Origin: Acanthochromis polyacanthus
Taxonomy: Eukaryota > Chordata > Actinopteri > Pomacentridae
NCBI RefSeq assembly: GCF_021347895.1
Contig: NC_067117.1
Span: 18,075,858-18,139,857 of the forward strand
DNA length: 64,000 bases
Direction of reading: 5' to 3'
A program made the position numbers and the translations under genes. Shown here piece after piece: positions 38,801 through 50,800 of this stretch. Within the stretch, counting starts at the first letter, position 1, and each line of letters begins with the position of its first letter. A model generated the notes under the pieces. That model ran no database searches and was not told where the DNA came from. It saw nothing but the letters and a program-made list of their open reading frames with translations.

Positions 38801-41800
38801 GTGCTACTCTGTCCTTCATTTGGCTTGGGCAGTTCTTCCTGTAGCAGGTTGAGCTGCAGTGGAGAACTTGAGCGAGAGCTGGAGAACAAAGCCCGAGGCC
38901 CAGCTGCTTCCTCCTCCTCTCCAACAGAAGAGCTAGCTCTTGGTGAGCAAAGCAGAAGACCTAGGGATGTCTGAGTGTTGAGGCCAGGCTGGTCTTGGAA
39001 CTGAGGCTGAGGCTGGAACTGAGGCTGAAACTGAGGAAAGGAGGCACTGGCAGGTGCAAAGCCTGCCATGGTGATGGGTGCCTGGGACACCATAGAGGGA
39101 GCAGGCGGTGGGAAAATGGACGGGTAACCTGGAGTAAAAGTTGGATAGTTGGGCAGGATAACAGCCATGACTGGAGTCATGTAAGGGTTGAAGCTCTGGG
39201 CTAAAGTCATTGGCTGCAAGGTAGGAAAGTTCTGGATATTCTGCAGATTCTGAATAGGTTCCTTCTGCATTGGTTGCATGCCTGGCAGGTTCTGGGCAGG
39301 CTGCATGATGTTGAAGTTGTAGCTGAGCGTGTCAGTAGGCTGCAGCATCATAGGAGTTGGTCCAGGCACCTGCTGCTCCTGACCAGTCTTCCCCATGACA
39401 GGGAAGAATGGTACCTGGAGAGGGGATGTTTGGCTGAAGGGTGCCCCCATCTGAGGCTGGGAGGACTCTGAGGAGGGCCAAGAGGAGTCGGGGACACGGC
39501 GAGGTGGGCCAGGCGGGGAGGCATAGCTGTCTGAGGACCCCTGAGGTTTGGGTCGCTTGGGTCTGGGCTTTCCTCTTCGAGAGCGATTACAACCTGCAGC
39601 TCTCATGGGACGTTGGTAATCTCCTGTGGTGAGATCGAACAGATTAATTAAAGATACTGAACTGTCCCTTCAAGAACTGTACTCCGCATTCAACAGAACT
39701 GTTAACTAAACAGATATGCTCATACCTGGGTGGTGAGAGTGAGCCATAGAGCTGTTGTCCAGCTGTAAATACGAGCTGTAGGGGCTCTGAAGGATTCGAT
39801 GACGGAATCGATCCACATACTCCTGCTCCTCTTTCTGGGTGTGAGCCGAGAGCACTTCCTTAGTGAGACCCACAAATCTCCGTTCCTCTGTGGCGGGGCT
39901 TGGGGCTGGACGGACTGGGGTCGGAGCTGCATCAGTCGGTTCACTCCCCATCGGAGCATCCTCCAGTGCTGTGGCCTCTGTGGGAAAACAGAGGCAAAAC
40001 AAGTTCAGAAGAGAGCTAACTATTAATCTTCCCCGCATGCACAAAATTCCAAAGAGAAAGCAATTCAAAGACTGTCTACATGTAGAAAAGTGTTGCTACT
40101 TTTCAGATTCTTGCTTCTACATAATATACAAGTTTAGCTCCTTTAGTCAGTTCATTAAAGTATGAGATCAACATAACAGAAGAGAGTATGTGAGCAACTC
40201 CCATGATCTGATACACCAGTGGAACGGTATGAGGACGTACCTGACTCTGGCTGTGGCACATGGACGATGGTGCTGCTGTACGAGCACTGGCTGGTGACCG
40301 AGACAACGCTCATGGCCTTTGTTGACATGGTGAGATCTGTAAGCTGTGGTCCGACTACAGCTGCTGCTGTAGGGCCCACTGACACCTCACTGTTCAGCAC
40401 CACCACTGGAAAATGAGAGGAAACAAAAGTCAAGAGCAGCTGAAGTTGCTTTTACGACAAACATTACAGATTTTTACCCAAATGATTAGAGTACTAAGTC
40501 ACGTTCTGTGTGTTTATACCATCTGAACTGGCCTGAGCCGCATCAGCTGTTCCCGCAGGCTTGTCATCTTCTGAGGTAGATGATGAAGAAGAAGAGGTGG
40601 CCAGGGAATGACAATCACTCTTACGCTTAAGGGCTGGACCTGTACAACTCTCCAAATACCTGAAAAACACAATGGCCCCAAGCAGAAACGAGAACACAGA
40701 GACATACGATTAATGTTGCTGCAGAGCTTGAAAAGCATGAAAAACTGTGTGCAATGTTGAGGTGATGCTCTCACTACACACCTAATGATGTTGTCCACAC
40801 AGTTGATTTGCTGATAGGAGGGAATGTGTGTTTGCTTCCTGCTTTCTTCAGGCTCTCTGACCTCAGGGTTGGAGGCTGTAGGGGGTAGAGGTGCTGGAGG
40901 AAACAAACAGCCATTTAGGCTAATATTAAACTATCTGTCAACTTAAAGACATTATTTTGTTTTGTGGTAATGTCTGGGACTATATTACCTGCTGCAGGTT
41001 TGCCAAGAAGAGTAATTTTGTGGCTGGAACCCAGATAGGCCTGCTGGCCCCAACTCTTCACTCTGTTCACATCAGCACAGATCTGCTGCAAAGTCATCTT
41101 CAAAAACACACACACACACACACACACACAAACAATGCATTAGCATGATTAGAGAACAGCACAAAAACTGACTTTCTACAGGCTTCTGATTTGACTGTGA
41201 TGTCTCACCGGTTCCCGGTGTGAGTCCTCCCACAGGTTACCATTGCTGTCGCTTGAAGAAGCTACGCTGATGTAGTGCTCATGAGACCCATTGCTTCCCA
41301 AACTACCGTAACCACTGGAACCATTGTTGTGGACCGGCTGTGGACAAGAGACACAAAGACGTGAAGATGCTGGAGAACTGTGATATACACACAGAAAGAA
41401 AAACTACACAACAAAGATCACTGTATTAGGGTGTGTCTGAAATACATTTGCATAGAGATATTTAACTCCAGTGATTTGTAAAGAGTACATGTCAGTGCTC
41501 TTATCAAAGTGTGTAAGTTAACAGAGATTGTCGTCTTTTCTGGATGTACTTGGACAAGCAAACGTTTGTTTTTCTATGGACCAGTGCCTATTAATAAAGA
41601 TGATATACTCAAATGACATTGTGTAGTCTTCTAATAATTAAAACCAGTAAAAGTAAGTCCATCCCTACATCTGTCACTCTTTACAAACCCATCATCACAG
41701 AATGAGGGATTCCACATTAGGTGCTAATGTTCAGAACATCCTTAGAAAGTGACAGGTTCCTCTTCTTTCTTACTCAGGAGGTTCTAGTGTTTTCACGGCT

Positions 41801-44800
41801 ACTACCATCAGGAAGGCGTTTTAGAGCTATTAGATATCAAACAAACCGTTATAAATTCTCTTTTATCCCAACATCTGTTGGTTTGCTGAACAAAGGAGCA
41901 ACATCAAATTAACAGGCTTTAGGATCGCTATTTATTATACTTGACTGTGTTTATTAAGACAATTACGTTTTACAATATTTAGTATATTTGAATTTTATTT
42001 ATTAGAATGTTTTTTTATCATTATGTATTTATGCTTTTCTATGGTGTTTAAAGTGTGCTCTGTGGGTTCGTATCTTGAGTACGGTTGACAGTGGTGATGA
42101 GACTGTAGGGTTGGATTGAAAATGTATTGATGGGTTATATAGAAGTAAGAATTGATTGCGTGGCTGTTGAAATTGCAGTGATCTGATGTGGCACTTCGTC
42201 CAAAACAAATTTCCTTATAGGACAATAAAGTTAATCTGAATCTGAATCTGAACTGAAGTGTGTGGTGTCTTAACACAATAATCTCAAGAGCTTTCTAAGA
42301 CCTTCAAAAAAGGATCATCGCCATACACTCTGGCAAATTATTTACAAAGATTTCTGAATTATCAACTGAAGAGAAAATTATTTACTACTGTCATGGTTTT
42401 CAAACAACTTCAAATTGGTCCAGGATTGGCTGTCCCAGCAAATTCAGCCCAAGAGCTGACAATGTGATGCAATAAAAAAATCTCTAAGACTCCCAAAATT
42501 CCATTATATGATCAACATATAACTCTTGTAACTTGCAATGTGTCTACAACCAGAAAAGAGATTTGCATGTGTGTATGTGCATCATGCCAGGGAAAAGGAA
42601 AAGCTGTCGAAAATGTATATTTGAGCAAAACTGCATTTTGCCAGTTAGCATGTAGGTAAATATGAGGCCTTTTACAATAATGTACTCTGGACAGACAAAT
42701 CAAAGACAGAGTTGTTTGGCTATAGTAACAGTCGGTACATTTGGCACAGACCAAACAGCTTCTCAGGAGAAAACTCTCTCACCAACTCTGAAGCAAGGTG
42801 GTAGAAATGTTAGGGTTTGGGGTTCTTTGCTGCTCAGGGACTGGGGAGCTTGCTGATTCAATTAGGAGTTTTGCATCACATTAAAAAGTGCTTGAATATA
42901 ATTTGGGGTCACTGGTCTGAAAGTTGAAGTGAACCCAGAATAGCACTACTGCTGGAGGATTGCTAAAGAAGTGTGGCTGCTCAAACTGTCAGTACAATGT
43001 ATGAATAAAGAAAACAAGTCAAGTGCTGTCCCACTTTCATTTCAGATTGTTGTCAATTTTGTGAGCAATTTAATAATTACCTGGAGAAAAAGTTTATATA
43101 TCTTCCCTTGGAGATCTTTTATTTCCTCATAAGTGATTGGAACATCATCCTTTGACCGAGCAGCAAACACGTCCTCATTCAAAGGACTCCTACAGAAAAA
43201 AAAAACAGCAGCACAGTAATGTTAACTTTATAATCAGGTCATTTCAATAAAGAAGTGTGATGGAAATAACAGCATAGATAAGTTTCAAGTGCAAGGACTT
43301 ATTTTTTAAATAAATATGCGACTGGCTTAATATTGATTTACATATTGCTCTAATGTGTTAAACAAAACAGTTGTACTGATCTGTGAATAAATAAGAGAGA
43401 CTCAAGCATTTATCCCAGGCTCTGAAGGTTAGAATAAATGAAGACTGAACCAGAACAGATAGAAAGAAATGCAGCTGCTGACACATACACACACTGAGGA
43501 GTCACAAGGACACCATGTGAGAACAAAGTTGTTGTGTTCAAAACTGATCGATGATCATGACAGGAAAATAGTACGTCAACAAGAAACAGTGATAATACCT
43601 CATGACAGGAGCTAAAGTCAGCAAGTAACTGCCGTAAGGGAATACTGCAGATAGAGACGTGAATCAGAGAGGGAGGGTCTCTCTCTCGAGACACGTTGCC
43701 GACTGATTGGAGGAATCATGTGTCAAGAGGCTGAGGACAAGCCTGTGTGCCAGCGAAGGGAGAGCTAAATCTAAACCACAGCTTCTCTCCAACAGTTTTA
43801 GCCAAAAAGATTGTAGCACATTCCACAAAAACACTCTGTATACTGTAAACTTTATCCATTCCTCGGAAGACACCAACAGATGAACACTTAGTTGACTGTG
43901 GTCCTCTGAACTTTAATGGTCCTCGAATTCAAGCTCATTTTTACATTGCAAAATAAACAACAAACATGTTCAACAAAAGACAACATGTAAATGACAAGAC
44001 AGACACTTCATCACGTGAGAATGCATTTGCAACCTACGTCCTGACTTTGTGCCTCCCGATGATAAAGGCCACCTTGCGACTCCAAGGGTTGATGAAGCTG
44101 GACCAGCTGGTGTCCAAGGTGATGTAGTCTCCATTCTGGCAGCGCAGACGCACTGGAGAGTGCTCAAATGGAGGCTGACCTGCATACTTCAACACTATGA
44201 AAAGCGTGAAGAGATTGAAATTTTAAAAAATACTGGTCTATTACTGTTTTGGTTTTATGAATCTATTGATTATTTTATTCATTCTCTTTAGTAATTGAAA
44301 TGCCAAAAATAATGACAACTTTCTATTTCAATCTACCACTTGAGTCAACAAACACTTTATCGCTCACCTTTCCGATGCATCGACAGCATGAGTGGACGGT
44401 CTTCTGGGTGAACACAAGTCAGCAACGATGTGCCAATCAGATCCTGAGGAAGGTATCCCAGCAAAGGCACAGCCCTGTGGGTAGTCACCAGCAAATTAGC
44501 TTCATCAACACACTGCTATGTTTTTTTTCAAAGCACAATAAAACATGTGCACATGTCTGGGTCTGTATCGACCTGTCATCAACTTCCAGGAACACACAGC
44601 CAGGAGAGTGTGTTGTGGTGAAGATGCGCTTGTCCATGGGGATCCGAGGAGCTGCACAGACAAATCAAAGAAACACGAGGATTGTGTAACAGGAATGTTT
44701 CTACACACAGTTCATAAAAAGTAACGGATATCTTCCTTACTTGCAATTTGCTGTTTATTATTTACCACTGTTGTGTGCGGTTTGTGGTGATAACAGTCTT

Positions 44801-47800
44801 ACCCTCATATCCAGAAGTGATGCGTTCAGCCAGCGCCAGGCAGCACGGCTCCTCCTCCTCCCCACTACTCCCAGTTCCCTGCACCCTCAGCAGGTACGGT
44901 GTTACCCGAAATGGGTTGTAACGCATCTCACCCTCACGATCCTTCCCGCCCCTAAAGCATATTGTAAGTTTTCAATTTGTGCTGTGGTCGCAGGTGAAAA
45001 TAGACAATGTTATTAAAGTCATATCAATCTATTCATTGAACTTTTTTGTCCAACAGAAAGTTTCTCTATTACAGTATTTAAATACACACACACACACATA
45101 TATATATCTTTTTGATGTTATTATTGTTACCATCTTTTTTGAAACTTAAAGGCTGACATAAAGAGGAAAAACCCATTGAAATCAGTCTGCACACTATTTC
45201 TGCAAGGATGCTTTACTGACATCTGGTGGTAGAAATCATAGCCTGCAGGTGATTTTTGCAATTAAAAAGTTGTATGATTCAAAAAAAAAAAATCAGACGT
45301 TAATGACAGGCCCATAATAGGAAGGTTTTTGATAAGAGTTAATCATAAAAAAATACCAACCTGATTCTGCAGAAGAAAGACTTGACCTGGGCACAATCAA
45401 ATAAAACCCCCGCTGTAGACACAAAGAACAGAGTGAATTTTGTTAAACTCTGTGCTTTGGTTCTTTCATTTAAATGATGAGCAAAATACACGGTGAGACA
45501 CAATAATGTACACATCAACTCAAATTAGGACAACAAAAATGTTTTACAAGCACTTATTAGGTCAAATACACAGTGAACTGTCAACAAATATGACCTGTGA
45601 AAATCTAAACCACAAATAACATGTATTGCTTACTGCAAAACAGACAAAATATGATATATTTTGTGTTGTTTGTATTAACTTACATTCAATATAAAAATAA
45701 AAAATCTGAGTAATGTTACTGTGATGTAAAGATCTCAGAAAAAAAGAGATTGAGATTATAAACTGCATGGCTTGAACTCTGACAGCTGCCAAGTGTCCTG
45801 TTGTATGTTTATGACAAATAACACATTTCAGCACTGTCCCTGAAAATAAACCACCTTGCCTAGCCAAAGTCTTTGCACGATAACAAAGAAGCTTTGTATG
45901 TATACGGAAAACCAAAACAAAAAGCTAAAGCTCCTGAACGTGTGCTGAACTTAAAATCAAAAGAAACAGAAAACTGCAACAGGAAAGTCTACTACAAACA
46001 CACCTGTGTGTGAGTTGCTCCACGGCGGTAAATGCGGCTGCGCTGTGTGCGAGTAGAAGACGTTAACATCTTGGTGGAAGAGCAGCTCCACAAACTTGGC
46101 AGACTCCAGGAACTTCCTCTTGCAGCAAAGGATGCTGGGAGTCTGCTCCGATGCGTACATCACGCGGCCGCTCGACAGGGAGAAAACCACCACGAAGGAA
46201 TCCTACACACAGACACAGAGAGACGTACACACACACATGCAGAAACACACGCACACAAACGAGCCAAGTCACAGACACACACAAAGGCAGTAAACACACA
46301 TACACTCACACACCCGCTCAGGAGTGAGGCAAAAATAATTGCACATGTGCACATTTGTATGTAAGTGTGTTTGCTTCTTTAACATTGCAATAGAGGACTG
46401 AACCGGGACCAGAACATTTTACAAGAAATCCTCACAGGTCAACATTTTGTCATGCGTCTTCTGTGGTAAGTGTGTGCATGACAGAGAAAGTTACAATAGC
46501 AGCAGTTCTTGTGAGTTGTCTAAGCGTGTGTGTGTATGTTTGTGTGCATACCATATTTTTGAGGGTGTGCTCAGAGATGACTCTCTCCAGCTCTTCCAGG
46601 GTGCAAATAGTGGCATCGCCCCTCTCCTCCTGCCCATTTCGCATCAGCAGTTTGTAGTATTCACTATTTGCTGCAGACAACAACATAAACACACACTTTG
46701 AAACAATACCGGATTGTATCAGGCGTGAAAAGACAAAAGCAACAGTGTTTTTAAAGTTTCTACATTTACAGTTTAGCCCGCTTACAGTGTGTAAGCTTCG
46801 TCAAAATCTCTGGTGGCCCGTACAGGAAAATACGGGCCACCAACTCCCGCCAAATCTAAATTTCGGGTAGCCCGTACAAAAAACTAGTGGCCTGTACTTC
46901 GCATTGTTTACATAAAATAAAAAAATATATATATATAATTTCTCAGGAAGTCAATTTCTGTTAATGAGCTCTTCTCTTACAACCTGCTTACCATTAGAAT
47001 CGAAATAATCAGTCTCTCACTACAAAAAAAAAAATTCAGTCTCTATTCATCTTTACAATCACAACTTAGTTGAACTAGATGTCCATCGACATCAACATCT
47101 TCAAATTGTGCCAGTCTCTTGAGCCCAGCAACTGCTAAACCTCCACACGGACCCCGCTGAATCTCAAACCTGCGCACAGTGTTGCCAAGGAAAGTCGCTA
47201 AATGACATCATCACCTAATTTGCATATTTCCCAGTTTGCATGTAATTGTAATTAACCTTGTAGGAGATAGGAATAACGTAGTGGAAGAGACCAAAAAGTG
47301 AGTATAAAACACCCAAAATATGCTTCTGTACTAGAGGCTAAATGCTGTGGTTTATTTTAGTATGACAGAGAAGAAACATTTTCATTTATATCCCGCTCCG
47401 TAAGTCTGGATGGGATCTGTAGTGACTTCGCGCATGCGCGATTCATCTGCCGTCTGGCCGCTGAGCGATGTGTCCTCTAATCCAGGGCTCCAGACTAACT
47501 TTTTTCCTAGGAGCACAGTGGCCCCCAACTTAAAATTTTAGGAGCGCAACCAGAAAATTTAGGGGCGCACACCAAAATCGACTTGCAAAGTAAATATTCA
47601 CATTTCCTCTCATTTTCACTGTATTACTGATAAATACTTGCATAATAAATGCGGAAACTATGTTTTCAATTCACATTTCACTGTGCAGCACTTGACAAAA
47701 CATAACAAGAAAAGCACTCAGAGTGCAGTACTCCGCCAAGGCCACTCAGTTGATGTATAATTTCCAACGGATGAAATCTCTAATAAAAATACCTTGTGCT

Positions 47801-50800
47801 GAGTACAGGCATGTGCTATGCATGTGCACGTTATGTATTGATACCAAATCGCGTGTAAATTATTCTTATAAATGTCTGTTGATCAGTTCAACAATTTTGG
47901 CAAAACTTTGTTTTGCTAATGCTAAAATAACCGTTCCTTTCAGGCTTTTATTTTGAAGGCATATTTTTAATGCTACAGGCTTTTATTTTGTGACCATTCC
48001 AGCAGCACAGGAAGTGTTTCTCTAAGGAGAGGTTTCTTGACATGACGAAGACGCTGCTGGAAAGTCCGAAAATTCAGGTAAAGACGAAAGAAAATGGTTC
48101 CACGCTGTTGCTGTCTGGCAAAGAATGTGTCTAAACTTAGAAATGGAATGAGGACAAGAAAGGAGCGTTCAGGCTTATTTTGTGTTCAAAATAAGGCTGA
48201 ACGTAAATGAAGGCATTGTGAAACAGCTAGCTTAGCCACGCTAGACAACCCACGGCAACGAATTTAATTCTCTGCCAGGGTGGGTCTAGTTACCCTCCAT
48301 AAGGCTCGAGGCTGGATTCTCCTAAAACTGGCCGGACCAATCACCATGAAATGTAGAGTCAGAAGGCGGGCGTAACTAAGTGACGACAGAGGCGCGACGA
48401 TTCTGACAGAAACAACCGGCGCACAATAAACAGTTATCTTTCGACTCGGCTTTGGCCACAACCCTTAAAGATTTGAAGCTAAAATTCAACTTGAAAGATA
48501 AACAAAGGATGGCACTGAAGTGTTTCATTGAGAAGAAAGACGTATTTGGACTTATGCCGACGGGATATGGCAAATCCTTAATATACCAGTTGGCTCCGCT
48601 GGTTGGGAAGCTAATGGGACTTAGCCACAATCCGGCGCTCTAGGAACTACGTCAGCCTATTCGTTGCGCTGACTGGTTGTATACCTACCCAACTGCTGGA
48701 GAGTGATTTGAAAGACAACCTTTTAGCCCGCCTCCCTCCCTGTCGAGCGTTCCTAGACCCTTGTGTCTTAAGAGCTTGGTCTAGCGCGGCTAGGCTATGA
48801 AACAGCAGGAACTTCCCTGTTATTCGCCACCCGCTCTCACTGTCGCTCGCCTTCTTCTTCTTCTTTGGTATTCGTCTCCTTTCTTCTTCTTTTGGAGTTA
48901 ATGTCAGTTGGTAAACCAGCTCATTTGCGCATTACTGTCTACTGGGCTGAAGTGTGGAGCAGAAGTTTGTCAGCAACAAAAAATACTCAATAGTAATTTT
49001 TTTTTTTTTTTTTTTTTAAAATCGGCAAATTTACTGGTCGCACCTGCACGAGTAGATGAAAAATTCACTCGCTCAAATTTTGGTCGCAAATTGCGACCAT
49101 TTAGTCGCAGTCTGGAGCCCTGCTCTAATCAGACACTGGGACTTCTGCGGGGTTACTGGACTGACTGACAGCCTGTGCTTTGGGAGGGGGAGAAGCTCAC
49201 AGCAGCACCTGCTGCTTGTTGAAAACAGTAACTGCAGAATGATCCAAGTTTTCCTGTCAGAGTCTCCAAAACGGCAGAAAAAGTCACTAGATTTGTCGCT
49301 AGTCGCTTTTGACAAAAAAAGTGCCTAGGACGCTTTGGAAAGTCGCTAGATTTAGCGAGAAAGTCACTAGATTGGCAACACTGCCTGCGCAGAACAAAGC
49401 GAAAGGTTAGAAATCTTTCAATTTATTTATTTATTTATTCATAAAATGCTTGTCGCCCGGCTGGGCGATGAGAAATGTATAAATTGTATCTGTTTATCGC
49501 CCGGGCATCGTTCTGGTCGCTTCGGGCAACTTGGCGACCGCGAACCTTACACGTTGCGCTTACCTTGCACTTGCTTGACACAGTTGAGTGCGTAATGTAA
49601 GGCCTCCACAGTGCTGGCTTTGCTGCGGCTGCGTTTCTCTGATGGAAGCCTCTTCTTCATCTCAGCCACGGTGATCATCACTTCTCTGTGGGCCTGCCCT
49701 CTGCCACCGTCTGCATGGTTACTGCTACACACACAACCATAAAAATACAGATATTTGGGTCACACAGACAAAGGAGAATGCAGCAGATTTGGTATTCAGT
49801 TTTCAAAGGATAACATATGTTTGCAGAGCAGAAACTCCCTGGTCTCAGTGCACAACACTAAGACACTATAGTCTTAAAATCACTTTATGGGGGATTTGGT
49901 ACACACTCGAGATAGATTTTGTCAGTGGCAGTTATATACTGCTTTGTTATTGTTTCCACTCCTCTTCAATGGCTGTGTGAAGTTGCTGGATATTGGCAGG
50001 AACTGGTACACGCTGTCGTATACGCCGATCCAGAGCATCCCAAACATGCTCAATGGGTGACATGTCCGGTGAGTATGCTGGCCATGCAAGAACTGGGACG
50101 TTTTCAGCTTCCAAGAATTGTGTACAGATCCTTGCAACATGGGGCCGTGCATTATCCTGCTGCAACATGAGGTGATGTTCTTGGATGTATGGCACAACAA
50201 TGGGCCTCAGGATCTCGTCACGGTATCTCTGTGCATTGAAAATGCCATCAATAAAATGCACCTGTGTTCTTCGTCCATAACAGACGCCTGCCCATACCAT
50301 AACCCCACCGCCACCATGGGCCACTCCATCCACAACATTGACATCAGAAAACTGCTCACCCACACGATGCCACACACGCTGTCTGCCATCTGCCCTGAAC
50401 AGTGTAAACCGGGATTCATCCGTGAAGAGAACACCTCTCCAACGTGCCAGACGCCATCGAATGTGAGCATTTGCCCACTCGAGTTGGTTACGACGATGGA
50501 CTGGAGTCAGGTCGAGACCCCGATGAGGACGACAAGTATGCAGATGAGCTTCCCTGAGACGGTTTCTGACAGTTTGTGCAGAAATTCTTTGGTTATGTAA
50601 ACCAATTGTTTCAGCAGCTGTCAGAGTGGCTGGTCTCAGACGATCTTGGAGGTGAACATGCTGGATGTGGAGGTCCTGGGCTGGTGTGGTTACACGTGGT
50701 CTGCGGTTGTGAGGCTGGTTGGAGGTACTGCCAAATTCTCTGAAACGCCTTTGGAGACGGCTTATGGTAGAGAAATGAACATTCAATACACGAGCAACAG

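Larger units (their letters stand above)
47483..49122. mobile_element. nested transposon layer 3 (hAT-like)
   Basis: It starts CAGGGCTCCAGACT and ends with the exact inverted copy. An exact 8-bp duplication, CTCTAATC, lies at 47475-47482 and 49123-49130. The element is 1640 bp including the inner 570-bp insertion. A T-homopolymer lies near 48,999-49,017. No complete transposase was recognised. The CAGNG start and 8-bp duplication are typical of hAT. Confidence 0.92.
47177..49383. mobile_element. nested transposon layer 2 (hAT-like)
   Basis: The inverted termini share CAGTGTTGCCAA exactly (47177-47188 and the complement at 49372-49383). An exact 8-bp duplication, CCTGCGCA, flanks the element at 47169-47176 and 49384-49391. 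AGTCGCTA motifs near both ends resemble a dispersed fish repeat. Without the inner layers it is about 560 bp and non-coding. The CAG start plus 8-bp duplication fits hAT. Confidence 0.88.
46786..49555. mobile_element. outermost nested transposon (layer 1, hAT-like)
   Basis: The left end reads AGTGTGTAAGCTTCG and the reverse complement of the right end AACGTGTAAGGTTCG. The flanks are CCGCTTAC (46778-46785) and GCGCTTAC (49556-49563), an 8-bp duplication with one mismatch. The element's own sequence is short, about 560 bp, once the inner layers are removed. Near its left end it has a 12-bp hairpin (46811-46822 with 46831-46842). No transposase is visible. The hAT assignment rests on the 8-bp duplication only. 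Confidence 0.7.

Noticed and set aside
48452..48643. A stand-alone small helicase gene
   Set aside because: It lacks everything after the Walker A motif and sits inside a transposon with clear ends; kept as a captured fragment.
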